DNA of 47,870 bases from Acidobacteriota bacterium (GTDB taxonomy: Bacteria; Acidobacteriota; Vicinamibacteria; Vicinamibacterales; UBA2999), in assembly GCA_013140775.1 (NCBI GenBank), contig JABFSA010000059.1:1-47870 (forward strand), written 5' to 3'. The position numbers and the translations under genes were made by a program. Positions 7,384-15,331 of this stretch are shown here, one piece after another; the first letter of the stretch is position 1, and the number at the start of each line of letters is the position of its first letter. The notes beneath the pieces are model-generated. The model was not told where the DNA came from. It made no database searches and saw only the letters and a program-made list of their open reading frames with translations.

Positions 7384-9402
7384 CTACGACACTCCTGCCG
7401 CTCGAAGGCCCTGGTAAACGACGAAGCCCACGACATAGGCCAACCCCGACATATACCCAAGTTGCAGCGCGGCATATCGGATGCCGCCCGTTTCCTTTCG
7501 GGTGACCGTCAGCGTTGGAAGACACTGCATCGCCAGCACGAAAAAGACGAGCGCGGCGGCAGCGGCCGCCTGTGTAAACACCGGGCTGCCGTCGTCCTTG
7601 GTCATCCCGCGAATGCGTGACACGACGCCTTCGTCCACCTCAGCATCGGCCTGACCTCCAGCCAGGACCGACATCGTCGAGACGAACACTTCGCGCGCGA
7701 GAAAGCTCGTGAGCACGCCGACTGTGAGCTGCCAGTCGAAGCCGAGCGGCTCGAACACCGGCGCAACCGCGTGGCCCATTTGTCCCGCGAAGCTGCCCGA
7801 CTGCTCGGCTCGTGATTGCAACGCATCAGCTTCCTGGGTGAGGGTCGTTGCAGCGGCTTCATCGAGACCAGGCGCCGCAGCACGAGCACGAAGCTCCTGC
7901 ACCTGGGGCGTCTCCGCAACCTTTGGATAAGCGCTCAGCCACCACATGACGATGCAGATGGCGACGATGACCGTGCCGGCAGTCGTGAGAAACGAGAGGC
8001 CCTGGTCCTTGGCTGCCATGAACGCGTTGCGCAGCGACGGCACTTTATACGAGGGCAACTCGAGAATCATGGGCCGCGCGTGGCCTTTGAGAATCGTGCG
8101 GCCGAAGATCCAGGCAGTGAAGAGCGCTGCTCCAGCTCCCAGCAGGTAGCAGCCGGCAAAGGCCAGGCCCGCGGCAGCCGGACGATCGGCGAAGAGCAGC
8201 GTCGTGAGCAGTACGTACACTGGCAGGCGGGCCGAGCAGCTCATGAACGGCGCCACAAGAATCGTCGCGAGCCGATCGCGCCGATCAGGGATGAGCCTGG
8301 CGCTCATGATGCCTGGCAGTGCGCAGGCGTGGGATGTCAGGAGCGGCACAAAGGCGTGCCCCGGAAGCCCGAACCGCGACAGCAGCCGGTCGAGCACGAA
8401 CGCGGCACGAGCCAGATACCCGGTGTCTTCGAGCAAGGTAATCAGGAAGAACAACAGACAGATCTGCGGCAGGAAGACAATCGTGCCCGCGACGCCACCG
8501 ACGATGCCCTGGCTCAGGAGATCACGCACCGCGCCTTCGGGCAGCCACGTTTCCGTCAACTGCCCGAGGTGTGCGAAGGTGGCCTCGATCAGGTCCATCG
8601 GCACGGTGGCCAGCGCGAAGAGCACCCAGAAGAGGCCCGTCATGACCCCGAGGAACACCAGCAGTCCAAGCACGGGATGCGTGAGCACGTGATCGAGGCG
8701 CTCTGTCAGCCTGTCAACGCCGTCAACGCCACGATCTCCTGACGTCACGTCCGACGCCACGCCCTCGGCCCATGCCATGGCCACTTCCGGAGTGGCGTTC
8801 GCTGGAGGGAGTTGCGCCGGCGTGCGCGTCGGCGTCAGCAGTGCCAGCCGAAGCGCGTCGAGCCCGATCCCCTTCCGCGCCGCCATGGGAACAACGGCCA
8901 CACCGAGGCGACGAGACAACTCGACCACATCGATGGTGAGGCCGCGCTGCTCCGCCAGATCGATCATGTTGAGCGCAACGACCGCGCGCTGCTCCACAGC
9001 CACGACCTGCGATGCGAACACCAGGTTGCGGGCGAGATTGCACGCATCCACGACGACCACGACCGCATCGTCCGGTTGTCCGCTGGCGCCTCCGAGCGCA
9101 GCCCTGGCGATCTCGCCTTCGGGTGTGTCGAGGTGCAGGTCATACGCACCGGGCAGGTCGAGAACGTCGATGGGTTCTGCAAGCTCGGGCCACTGGCTGC
9201 GTCCCGTCCGTACCGCGGTCGTCGTCCCTGGGAAATTCGATGTCTTTGCGCGTGCGCCGCAGAGAATATTGAAGAGGGTTGTCTTGCCCGTGTTGGGGTT
9301 ACCGGCGAGCACGACACGGCCGGGGACCCGGGGGCCGCGGGCCTCAGCGGGCAAGAGGAGTTCTTCGTCGTTCGCGAGGACTGCCGCGGGTTGCGCTACC
9401 AC
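7384..9402 (-). CDS. feoB: Ferrous iron transport protein B (GTP-dependent Fe2+ permease)
   Basis: A 672-residue inner-membrane Fe2+ transporter. The cytoplasmic G domain shows G1 'GNPNTGKTT' (residues 34-42, with Thr where Ser is usual), G3 'DLPGAYDL' and G4 'NMID'. The membrane part holds the two FeoB gate repeats with conserved cysteines ('LTSHACALPGIM' and 'MSCSARLPVYVL'), then 'FLAREVFVSTMSVL' and a final helix near the C-terminus. It is somewhat shorter than the ~770-residue E. coli protein. Its start overlaps the feoA stop by 7 nt, and the Cys-rich gene follows after 3 nt, so feoA-feoB-Cys-rich form one transcription unit. Confidence 0.96.
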   Translation of the reverse strand: MVAQPAAVLANDEELLLPAEARGPRVPGRVVLAGNPNTGKTTLFNILCGARAKTSNFPGTTTAVRTGRSQWPELAEPIDVLDLPGAYDLHLDTPEGEIARAALGGASGQPDDAVVVVVDACNLARNLVFASQVVAVEQRAVVALNMIDLAEQRGLTIDVVELSRRLGVAVVPMAARKGIGLDALRLALLTPTRTPAQLPPANATPEVAMAWAEGVASDVTSGDRGVDGVDRLTERLDHVLTHPVLGLLVFLGVMTGLFWVLFALATVPMDLIEATFAHLGQLTETWLPEGAVRDLLSQGIVGGVAGTIVFLPQICLLFFLITLLEDTGYLARAAFVLDRLLSRFGLPGHAFVPLLTSHACALPGIMSARLIPDRRDRLATILVAPFMSCSARLPVYVLLTTLLFADRPAAAGLAFAGCYLLGAGAALFTAWIFGRTILKGHARPMILELPSYKVPSLRNAFMAAKDQGLSFLTTAGTVIVAICIVMWWLSAYPKVAETPQVQELRARAAAPGLDEAAATTLTQEADALQSRAEQSGSFAGQMGHAVAPVFEPLGFDWQLTVGVLTSFLAREVFVSTMSVLAGGQADAEVDEGVVSRIRGMTKDDGSPVFTQAAAAAALVFFVLAMQCLPTLTVTRKETGGIRYAALQLGYMSGLAYVVGFVVYQGLRAAGVS

Positions 9403-9659
9403 GACTCTCCCCCGGAGACCGTCACCTGCACTGACTGCGCGACGTGTTTCGAGAGACCAATACGCGTTGAACGCACCTGCACGATGCAGGGATCACCGAT
9501 CCGGCAGACACGTAGCCGCGCACCGCTGGTGAGCCCGAGCGACTGGAGCACGGCACGCGACTCCTGATCGGAGATCTCCCGGAGGATGGCCATGGCACCA
9601 GGGGCAAGCTCAGCGAGCGGAACCGTGCGCGGCCCGCGACGTTCCCGACGGTCTGTCAT
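9396..9659 (-). CDS. feoA: FeoA-domain protein of the ferrous iron uptake system
   Basis: An 87-residue cytoplasmic protein with the SH3-like FeoA fold: 'PLAELAPGAMAILREI', then 'LQSLGLTSGARLRVCRIGD', and a final strand 'GLSKHVAQSVQV'. FeoA is thought to bind FeoB and support transport. The gene overlaps feoB by 7 nt. It starts 31 bases after the kinase gene on the same strand, with a pseudo-palindrome in that gap that may be an operator. Confidence 0.93.
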   Translation of the reverse strand: MTDRRERRGPRTVPLAELAPGAMAILREISDQESRAVLQSLGLTSGARLRVCRIGDPCIVQVRSTRIGLSKHVAQSVQVTVSGGESW

Positions 9660-9685
9660 GTGAACGTTGGGATGGTACTACAAAA

Positions 9686-9700
9686 TGAGATCAAGTCTCA
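9686..9700. promoter_or_regulatory. 15-bp pseudo-palindrome before feoA, candidate operator or weak terminator
   Basis: On the minus strand the sequence TGAGACTTGATCTCA sits 27 bases before the feoA ATG and straddles the stop codon of the kinase gene. The outer five bases on each side are perfectly inverted. It has a 7-1-7 layout like Fur-type boxes but is not a close match to the Fur consensus. It is followed by TTTT, so a weak hairpin terminator for the kinase gene is an equal alternative. Confidence 0.3.
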
Positions 9701-12090
9701 GAATGATTCCCTCGGTCGCCAAGGGTCTCCGGCGCGTGGGTCTCCCACCACTCACGGGCCTGCTCGTCCGTCCAGGGCCGGTCGAGTTTCACTCTGGCGA
9801 GCCGCTCGTCCAGCGCCAGGGCGGAGGACGGCCTCGAGTCCGGGTTCTTCTCGAGACATGCCATGAGCAGGTCGTCCAGCTCGGGCGGAATTGACAGCTC
9901 TGACATCTGAGACGGCGGAACCGGGCGTGTCTGGGCGTGGTGAATCAGCATCTGGGCCGTGGTGCTGGCCGAGAACAGCAACCGGCCGGTGAGGACAAAA
10001 CAGGCACAGCAGGCGAGGGAGTAGAGATCGGCGCGACCGTCGAGCCGGCTTTCCCCCATCACGACCTCTGGCGACATGAACGCAGGCGTGCCCTGCATCA
10101 GGTTCTGCGCCGAGAGTATCGTCGCGTCGGTTTGACGTTCGTCACGCACGATCCCGAAGTCCACGACCTTCAGGTAGTCGTACTCGTGTCCAAGACAGGT
10201 GACGAAGAGGTTTGCGGGCTTGATGTCGCGATGCACGAGCCCGTGCGCGTGAGCCTCGGCGAGCGAACGGCACGCCTGACGCAGCAACGGGACCACGCGC
10301 TCGGCAGGCTGGGGCCCGAAGCGTGTGACCATCCTGTGCAGGTCGAACCCGTTGAGCAACTCCATCACGTAGTAGAAACTGCCGGTGTCGTTGACGCCGA
10401 AGTCGTACAGCTGGACGGTGTGGGGCGACCTGAGACCCGATGTGACCTGCGCTTCGCGTTGAAAACGGCGAACGAGTTGATCGTGCTGCACGTCCTGCTG
10501 CACGTCGGGCCTGATCAGCTTGACGGCCGCGGGCCGCTTCAGCAGTCGATGCCTGGCCAGCCAGACCTCTCCCATGCCGCCCGAACCGATCTGCGAGACC
10601 AGACGGTAGCTTCCAACAGCCAGGCCTTCGTCGAGCAGATCCTCGTCGATCTCGAGCACGCTGCTGCGCGTGGTCATGATCGCGCGCTCGAGGACGGTGC
10701 GAAGCTCGCGGATGTTGCCTGGCCAGACATAGGCGTCGAGCCGGCTCATCGACTCCGGCGACAGGCCCGTCACGATCTTGCCAAGCTGCCGGGCCAGACG
10801 ATGGACGAAGTGTCCGACAATCGCGGGAATGTCCTCGCGCCGATCGATCAGCGCGGGCACAACAATCCGGTGGCGCGACAACGTTCGCATGAGCGCATCG
10901 AGCCGGCTGTTCACGCCTGGACGTCCCACGCTCTGCGTCGTGGAAGCAATCACGCGGACGTCCGCTGCCAGGCGATCCCCTCTCAGGATCGCGTCGAGCC
11001 ACGGATAGCACTCAGCCGGCAATTCGTGCACGGCGTCCAGAAACAACGTTCCTCCGGACGCCAGCTCGAGCTTGCTGCTCAGGAAACGAGCTTCGATCGA
11101 CCCTGCGGCAGCCAGGCCGGCCGTCGAGAAATCCTCCATGGCAAGCCGCGAGGCCGTGTGGGTCTCCGGACAGTTCACAAAGATGAAGGCGCCGGTGCGG
11201 CCTGATCCGGCATGGAGCGCATGTGCCACGGCTTCTTTTCCGGCACCCTGCGGTCCCACAAGCAGGAGCGGCTCCGCCCGAGGCGCTTCACGCTCAATGG
11301 CCTCACGAAGCAGACGGACAGGACCGCTGTCACCAATCAGCGGACCCTCAACGCGGCTTCGTGCGTCGCTGAGCAGATCCTCAGCGACACGCAACTCCCG
11401 TTCGAGCTCCGCCGTGCGCTGCGCGACGCGAACTTCGAGCGACGCGTTCGCCGCCTGAAGCGCCTCGGCGGCTTGCGCCCGCTCCTCGAAGAGCCGGGCA
11501 TTATGAATCGCGATGGCGATTTGATTGGCGACGATCGAGACGAGATCCCGCTCGTACGGGCTGAACGTCTGCCTGACTGGGCTCTCGATCGAAAACACGC
11601 CGATCAGTTCGTCTCGTACGAGCAGCGGAATCGCGAAATGACTCTCGGCATTCGCGAGCCCGGGTACCGGGACGGCGTCGCTCAGTTCTTCACCGCGTCC
11701 TGATTCCACCATCCGGCGCCGCTGGGCAGCCGCATACGCACGTTGGTGTCCGAGGTTTGCGAGGTAGAGCGCCTTCCGCTTCTGAGCGACGAGTCCGATG
11801 ACACCATCGCCAACCTTGACGCGACCGCCCATGGCCTGGTTTTCGTACCCGCGGCTGGCGACCACCTGCAGGCTCTCTCCCCCCGGCTCGAGCAACAGGA
11901 TGATCGAATGATGAAATTCGAACAGCTCGCCCATGGTACGCAGGGCGGACGCGTAGATCTCGTTCAGGTCGAGCGACGTCCTGAGTTCCTCGGACGCGCG
12001 CTGCAGCACCCGGAGCTCACGGGTGCGGCGCGCCAGCTTGTCCTGGAGCGAATCGGAAGCTGTGCCCGAGTGCTCCGGCGCGTCAGGCAT
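9691..12090 (-). CDS. Hybrid signalling protein: GAF domain, degenerate sigma54-type AAA+ module, Ser/Thr protein kinase
   Basis: A 799-residue cytoplasmic protein; the ATG at 12090 overlaps the previous gene by 8 nt and is preferred to an upstream in-frame start. Order: short coil, GAF domain (~35-200), coiled coil (~200-245), sigma54-activator-like AAA+ module (~249-470), and Ser/Thr kinase (~494-765). The kinase looks active: G-rich loop 'IGSGGMGEV', Lys524 in 'AAVKLI', 'HRDIKPAN' at 620-627 and DFG at 644-646. The AAA+ part has a Walker A variant (GPQGAGKE, 279-286) and 'WPGNIRELRTVLERA'. Its Walker B reads LFLDA, with Ala353 for the catalytic Glu; the GAFTGA loop that contacts sigma54 is missing, and no DNA-binding helix-turn-helix follows. 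The module is therefore probably a sensory or oligomerisation domain. It is translationally coupled to two FMN-type proteins and followed by feoA. Confidence 0.9.
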   Translation of the reverse strand: MPDAPEHSGTASDSLQDKLARRTRELRVLQRASEELRTSLDLNEIYASALRTMGELFEFHHSIILLLEPGGESLQVVASRGYENQAMGGRVKVGDGVIGLVAQKRKALYLANLGHQRAYAAAQRRRMVESGRGEELSDAVPVPGLANAESHFAIPLLVRDELIGVFSIESPVRQTFSPYERDLVSIVANQIAIAIHNARLFEERAQAAEALQAANASLEVRVAQRTAELERELRVAEDLLSDARSRVEGPLIGDSGPVRLLREAIEREAPRAEPLLLVGPQGAGKEAVAHALHAGSGRTGAFIFVNCPETHTASRLAMEDFSTAGLAAAGSIEARFLSSKLELASGGTLFLDAVHELPAECYPWLDAILRGDRLAADVRVIASTTQSVGRPGVNSRLDALMRTLSRHRIVVPALIDRREDIPAIVGHFVHRLARQLGKIVTGLSPESMSRLDAYVWPGNIRELRTVLERAIMTTRSSVLEIDEDLLDEGLAVGSYRLVSQIGSGGMGEVWLARHRLLKRPAAVKLIRPDVQQDVQHDQLVRRFQREAQVTSGLRSPHTVQLYDFGVNDTGSFYYVMELLNGFDLHRMVTRFGPQPAERVVPLLRQACRSLAEAHAHGLVHRDIKPANLFVTCLGHEYDYLKVVDFGIVRDERQTDATILSAQNLMQGTPAFMSPEVVMGESRLDGRADLYSLACCACFVLTGRLLFSASTTAQMLIHHAQTRPVPPSQMSELSIPPELDDLLMACLEKNPDSRPSSALALDERLARVKLDRPWTDEQAREWWETHAPETLGDRGNHSET

Positions 12091-12499
12091 TGGGCCGGTA
12101 GGACTGCTTCTCCACCGAAAGGACTTTGTAGATATCCGCGGCGCGAAGTTTGAAGATGCCAGACATGCCCGTGCTCGACGCGATCGCTTCAATCACCATG
12201 TCCATCGCGTCGAACACCGGCCCCGTCGTCTCCGAATGGTCGAACTCGAGCTCGAGCGTCCACAGCGAGAGCCCCGGCATGTCGTTCACAGTGACGTGAG
12301 CGCGAGGATTCTCCCGGACATTGCGGATCGTCTTGTTGAAGAACTGGAACGACAACGCCACATGCGTGTCGTCCACGTAGTAGACCTGAGAGATGACGGT
12401 GGTGTTCGGGATTCCATCGGCCGAGCACGTGACCATCAGCGCCGGAATACCGTTGTCGAGGACTGGCCTGATTGCCGCAGGAAGACGCACGTCCATCAC
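12083..12499 (-). CDS. Pyridoxamine 5'-phosphate oxidase-like, FMN-binding split-barrel protein (138 aa)
   Basis: A small cytoplasmic protein with the split-barrel flavin-binding pattern: 'GIPALMVTCSADGIPNTTVI' (strands 1-2), 'VALSFQFFNKTIRNVRENP' (FMN-phosphate contact region) and 'RAHVTVNDM'. Such proteins bind FMN, F420 or haem, and the family name does not show vitamin B6 oxidase activity. The start overlaps the upstream paralogue by 4 nt (ATGA) and the end overlaps the kinase gene by 8 nt, so the three are co-translated. A redox or flavin signal passed to the GAF-kinase is an attractive inference only. Confidence 0.8.
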   Translation of the reverse strand: MMDVRLPAAIRPVLDNGIPALMVTCSADGIPNTTVISQVYYVDDTHVALSFQFFNKTIRNVRENPRAHVTVNDMPGLSLWTLELEFDHSETTGPVFDAMDMVIEAIASSTGMSGIFKLRAADIYKVLSVEKQSYRPNA

Positions 12500-12972
12500 G
12501 CCTCCGCCACGGACACGCGAGCGCCGGCGCCAGGGCCCGGCGTCTGCTCGTAAATTTCCCGTACTTCCATGTCCACGGCGATCGCTGGTCTCTGGATAAA
12601 AGACCGCAGCGCACCTTCGGCCAACTCCCCTGCATAGGGCAGGACGGCCTGAATGAAACGCTCGCGGATACCCTGGACGAGTTCGACGTCGCTTTGATCG
12701 GCCGGGCGATGACTCACGTAGTGCCCCTTGAACTGGTAGGTTTCATTCTCGGGATACTTCTCCACGGTCACCGCGAACTGGCCATTGTCTTCGAGCGACT
12801 CAATCAAATGCGCCTGTGCCCCTTCCGGGAGAATCACAGTCAGCGTTCGGTAATCGGGCGCGAGAATCCAGCCGCAGACACTATGTCCGTGCGGCACGAG
12901 CCTGGCATCGCGCGTGCCCGCGTGCGCGACGTTGGCGTACTCCAGGAACCGGACGATCTTGGCGGGAATCAT
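12496..12972 (-). CDS. Second pyridoxamine 5'-phosphate oxidase-like split-barrel protein (158 aa)
   Basis: First gene of the minus-strand run ending with the feo genes. Split-barrel features are 'HGHSVCGWILAPDYRTLTVI' and 'LEDNGQFAVTVEKYPENETYQFKGHYV', the last resembling the flavin-binding edge of the fold. The C-terminal ~60 residues are helical and then strand-forming. It differs enough from its 138-residue neighbour that a heterodimer is possible. Cofactor and substrate cannot be told from sequence. It overlaps the next gene by 4 nt. The 100-bp gap upstream (12973-13072) shows no clear promoter. Confidence 0.75.
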   Translation of the reverse strand: MIPAKIVRFLEYANVAHAGTRDARLVPHGHSVCGWILAPDYRTLTVILPEGAQAHLIESLEDNGQFAVTVEKYPENETYQFKGHYVSHRPADQSDVELVQGIRERFIQAVLPYAGELAEGALRSFIQRPAIAVDMEVREIYEQTPGPGAGARVSVAEA

Positions 12973-13072
12973 GAAGGAATTAGGGTACCACCACCTCCAC
13001 GCATTCGAGTCGTGCCCGGATGGGCGCAGGAGGTTGTGCGACTGGGATCGAGCCCGGCGCCCTAGTGCGGTA

Positions 13073-13939
13073 TCAGCCGGTCACTTCGGTCACGCTGACG
13101 TTGACGTCCATATCGAGGAACGCCCCGGGAGGACCTGCATACGTCCCCCACAACGGCAGCACATACTCGGGGGCCCAGGCCACGGCGACACGAATCAGAT
13201 TTCGATTGCCGATGATGCTGTTGGTGGGGTCGAAATCGATCCAGCCGGCGCCAGGGAGGTACGCCTGCATCCACGCATGTGTGGCGCCCCCACCCGTGAG
13301 ACCCGAGCGCTCCGGCGTGTACACATACCCGCTCACGAATCGCGACGCCACACCGAGCGACCGTGCGGCCTCCATCATCAACACGGCGAGATCACGGCAA
13401 CTGCCGCGCTTGCTGCGCAAGGTTTCATCCGGCGTCTGCACACCCTTCTCGGGGCGACGCACGTAGGTGAACTGGTTACGAATGCCCCGCGTCATCGCCC
13501 GGAGCATCGCCATCGTCCCGGTGGAATCCGATGGTTCGAGAAACTGCAGCGCCCACGCCGCCACGCCTTCCGCCGGATAGTGCTGAGCCAGTGCCCGCGC
13601 GAGATTCGGAAAATCCTCATCCGAATAGGAAAAAGGGTACGTGCGAGCGTGCTCCTCGAGCGGGTATTCGAGCACTGTCGTTTCGAAATGCTCCAGCGCC
13701 ACCGTGCTCTCGAACCGCAGTTCCGATGTGCTTCCATCAAATGTGGCGACGACGACGGAGTTGTCGAACGAATCATGCAGCCAGCGCAGATGCGTGGGTT
13801 GCGGCGTGATCACCAGACGGGTCTGAATGAGACGCAGGTCGTGGCTCGCCCTCGGATGGAACATCAGGCGGTGCTCGCCGAGCTGCACGGGCTCACGATA
13901 GCGATAGACGGTCGAGTGACTCACTGTAAGGAACGACAT
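13073..13939 (-). CDS. Transglutaminase-like cysteine peptidase-fold protein, intact triad
   Basis: A 288-residue protein starting at the ATG at 13939, whose A is shared with the upstream stop (TGATG). It has an N-terminal bacterial transglutaminase-associated domain ('LTVSHSTVYRYREPVQLGEH') and a core with Cys181 ('KRGSCRDLAVLMMEAAR'), His221 ('GGATHAWMQAYLPG') and Asp236 ('GWIDFDPTN'). The catalytic triad is complete. No signal peptide, so cytoplasmic. Family members are suspected peptidases or amide-bond enzymes. A longer upstream start is open in frame but lies wholly inside the neighbouring gene. Confidence 0.88.
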   Translation of the reverse strand: MSFLTVSHSTVYRYREPVQLGEHRLMFHPRASHDLRLIQTRLVITPQPTHLRWLHDSFDNSVVVATFDGSTSELRFESTVALEHFETTVLEYPLEEHARTYPFSYSDEDFPNLARALAQHYPAEGVAAWALQFLEPSDSTGTMAMLRAMTRGIRNQFTYVRRPEKGVQTPDETLRSKRGSCRDLAVLMMEAARSLGVASRFVSGYVYTPERSGLTGGGATHAWMQAYLPGAGWIDFDPTNSIIGNRNLIRVAVAWAPEYVLPLWGTYAGPPGAFLDMDVNVSVTEVTG

Positions 13940-14772
13940 CAGTGGTGCATTCCTGCCTCCGCGTTCGCGTGAACCTCGTCGGTCCACACGGTAAATCGCT
14001 CCAGGATATTTGGACCAAACGTCGTCGTGATCGCCACGTCGGACGCATCTCGTCCACGGGCCATCAAAATGCGGCCGATCCGCGGCACGTTGTTTCGCGG
14101 ATCGAACAACTGCCAGCGTCCGCCGATCCAGACTTCCATCCACGCGGCGAAATCGCCGACGGCATATGGGGGTGGTGTACCCGCATCGCTCAAATACCCG
14201 GTGCAGTACCTGGCCGGAATGTTCATGCAGCGGCAGAACGCGATCGCCAGGTGCGCATAGTCACGACACACTCCCGAGCGCTCGTTGTACGCTCCGAGCG
14301 CCGTTCGATTGGGACGCGCGTTCTGGTAGTCGAAGAGGATGTGATTGTGTACCCAATCGCAGATCGCTTGCACGCGCGGGTACCCCGGAACAGTCCCGCC
14401 GAAGAGCTGCCAGGCCGTGTCCGACAGCAGGTCTGTCTCGCAGTATCGGCTGCCCAGCAGGAATACGAGCGAATCTTCCGGCAGGTCCTGCACGTCGTCC
14501 TGGCGCGCGTCGTAGACGTACGTGTCCGGCTGCCCGCTGTCATTGACCACGCTGTCGGTCGTGAGGCGGAAGCGCCCTGCGGGAGCGAGGACGCGATGAC
14601 ACAGGTTGCCGAACGCATCGCGGTACGCCGTGATCGGTAAAGGCGGATCAGACGTTGGAAGATCGGGCACAACGATGTCCGCTGCGCGCGATTCGTGGAT
14701 ATTCACGACCAGGATGATTGGTGTGGGCTGCGGAAAGGTGTAGATGAGCTCGTAACCGACTCTGAATTGCAT
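13939..14772 (-). CDS. Transglutaminase-fold protein lacking the catalytic His
   Basis: A 277-residue protein from the ATG at 14772 ('MQFRVGYELIYTFPQPTP'). It carries the same two-part layout as its downstream partner: associated domain, then the core with Cys169 in 'RSGVCRDYAHLAIAFC'. Where the partner has 'THAW', this protein has 'FAAW', so Ala209 replaces the catalytic His; the Asp is kept ('WQLFDPRNN', Asp224). From memory, related proteobacterial proteins also carry a small residue here, so this may be a subfamily trait rather than decay. 'IGRILMARGRDASDVAIT' near the C-terminus is well conserved in that subfamily. The 1-nt stop/start overlap with the intact paralogue suggests the two work together. 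Confidence 0.85.
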   Translation of the reverse strand: MQFRVGYELIYTFPQPTPIILVVNIHESRAADIVVPDLPTSDPPLPITAYRDAFGNLCHRVLAPAGRFRLTTDSVVNDSGQPDTYVYDARQDDVQDLPEDSLVFLLGSRYCETDLLSDTAWQLFGGTVPGYPRVQAICDWVHNHILFDYQNARPNRTALGAYNERSGVCRDYAHLAIAFCRCMNIPARYCTGYLSDAGTPPPYAVGDFAAWMEVWIGGRWQLFDPRNNVPRIGRILMARGRDASDVAITTTFGPNILERFTVWTDEVHANAEAGMHH

Positions 14773-14905
14773 GACGACAACCTGGCTTTCAAAGGGTGGA
14801 GTGTATTGTCGTCCGAAAAGTGCATGATTCATGCCTGTTGGCACGAACATCAATCACGAACGCGGCGAGATGTGGCGAGGGCGGTGTGACGATCTTCGAC
14901 GGGCG

Positions 14906-15304
14906 CTATGGCGCAGGCGCAATCGGCGAACCGGCGAACATTTTTTGCCCTGTGGCGGTCAGGACGACGGCCTGTGCATTCGCGTGTTTGCTCCCGTCAC
15001 GGGCCTGACGCGCCTCCACCGAGACGACGTCACCGACCTTCATCGAGTCACGCTTCCAGCCCGAGCGCATCAAACCGTTGGGACTGCCCATTTCGAAGCC
15101 CCAGTTGGCCACGCTGCCGTCGGGCTGCTTCACATCCATGAAGAACCAGATGTGCGGATTCGTCCACTCCACCTTCGTGACGATCCCCGTCATTGTGAGC
15201 GGCTTGTTCTCGTCGAACTCGGCTGCGAATGAGTGGTGCGCGAGCACCCGGGCAGACAGCGCGACGACCGCCGTACAGATCAGAATCGCGAGTCGTACTC
15301 TCAT
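14906..15304 (-). CDS. Exported DUF6152 protein, predicted mature N-terminus His-His
   Basis: A 132-residue protein with a Sec signal peptide ending 'SARVLA', cleaved before 'HHSFAAEFD', the DUF6152 hallmark. The core has 'GIVTKVEWTNPHIWFFMDV' and 'GDVVSVEARQARDGSKHANA', a small OB-like beta-barrel pattern with histidines that could bind metal. Function is unknown for the family. It is the last gene of the minus-strand group that begins with the TonB receptor at 21942, 27 bases after the MBL gene. A second DUF6152 protein lies at 36211-36603. Confidence 0.8.
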   Translation of the reverse strand: MRVRLAILICTAVVALSARVLAHHSFAAEFDENKPLTMTGIVTKVEWTNPHIWFFMDVKQPDGSVANWGFEMGSPNGLMRSGWKRDSMKVGDVVSVEARQARDGSKHANAQAVVLTATGQKMFAGSPIAPAP

Positions 15305-15331
15305 CAGCCTCTCCGCGGTTGGTGAAACAGA

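Noticed and set aside
12973..13072. tRNA-like T-arm (GGGATCGAGCCC)
   Set aside because: No matching acceptor stem, D-arm or anticodon arm could be folded around it.
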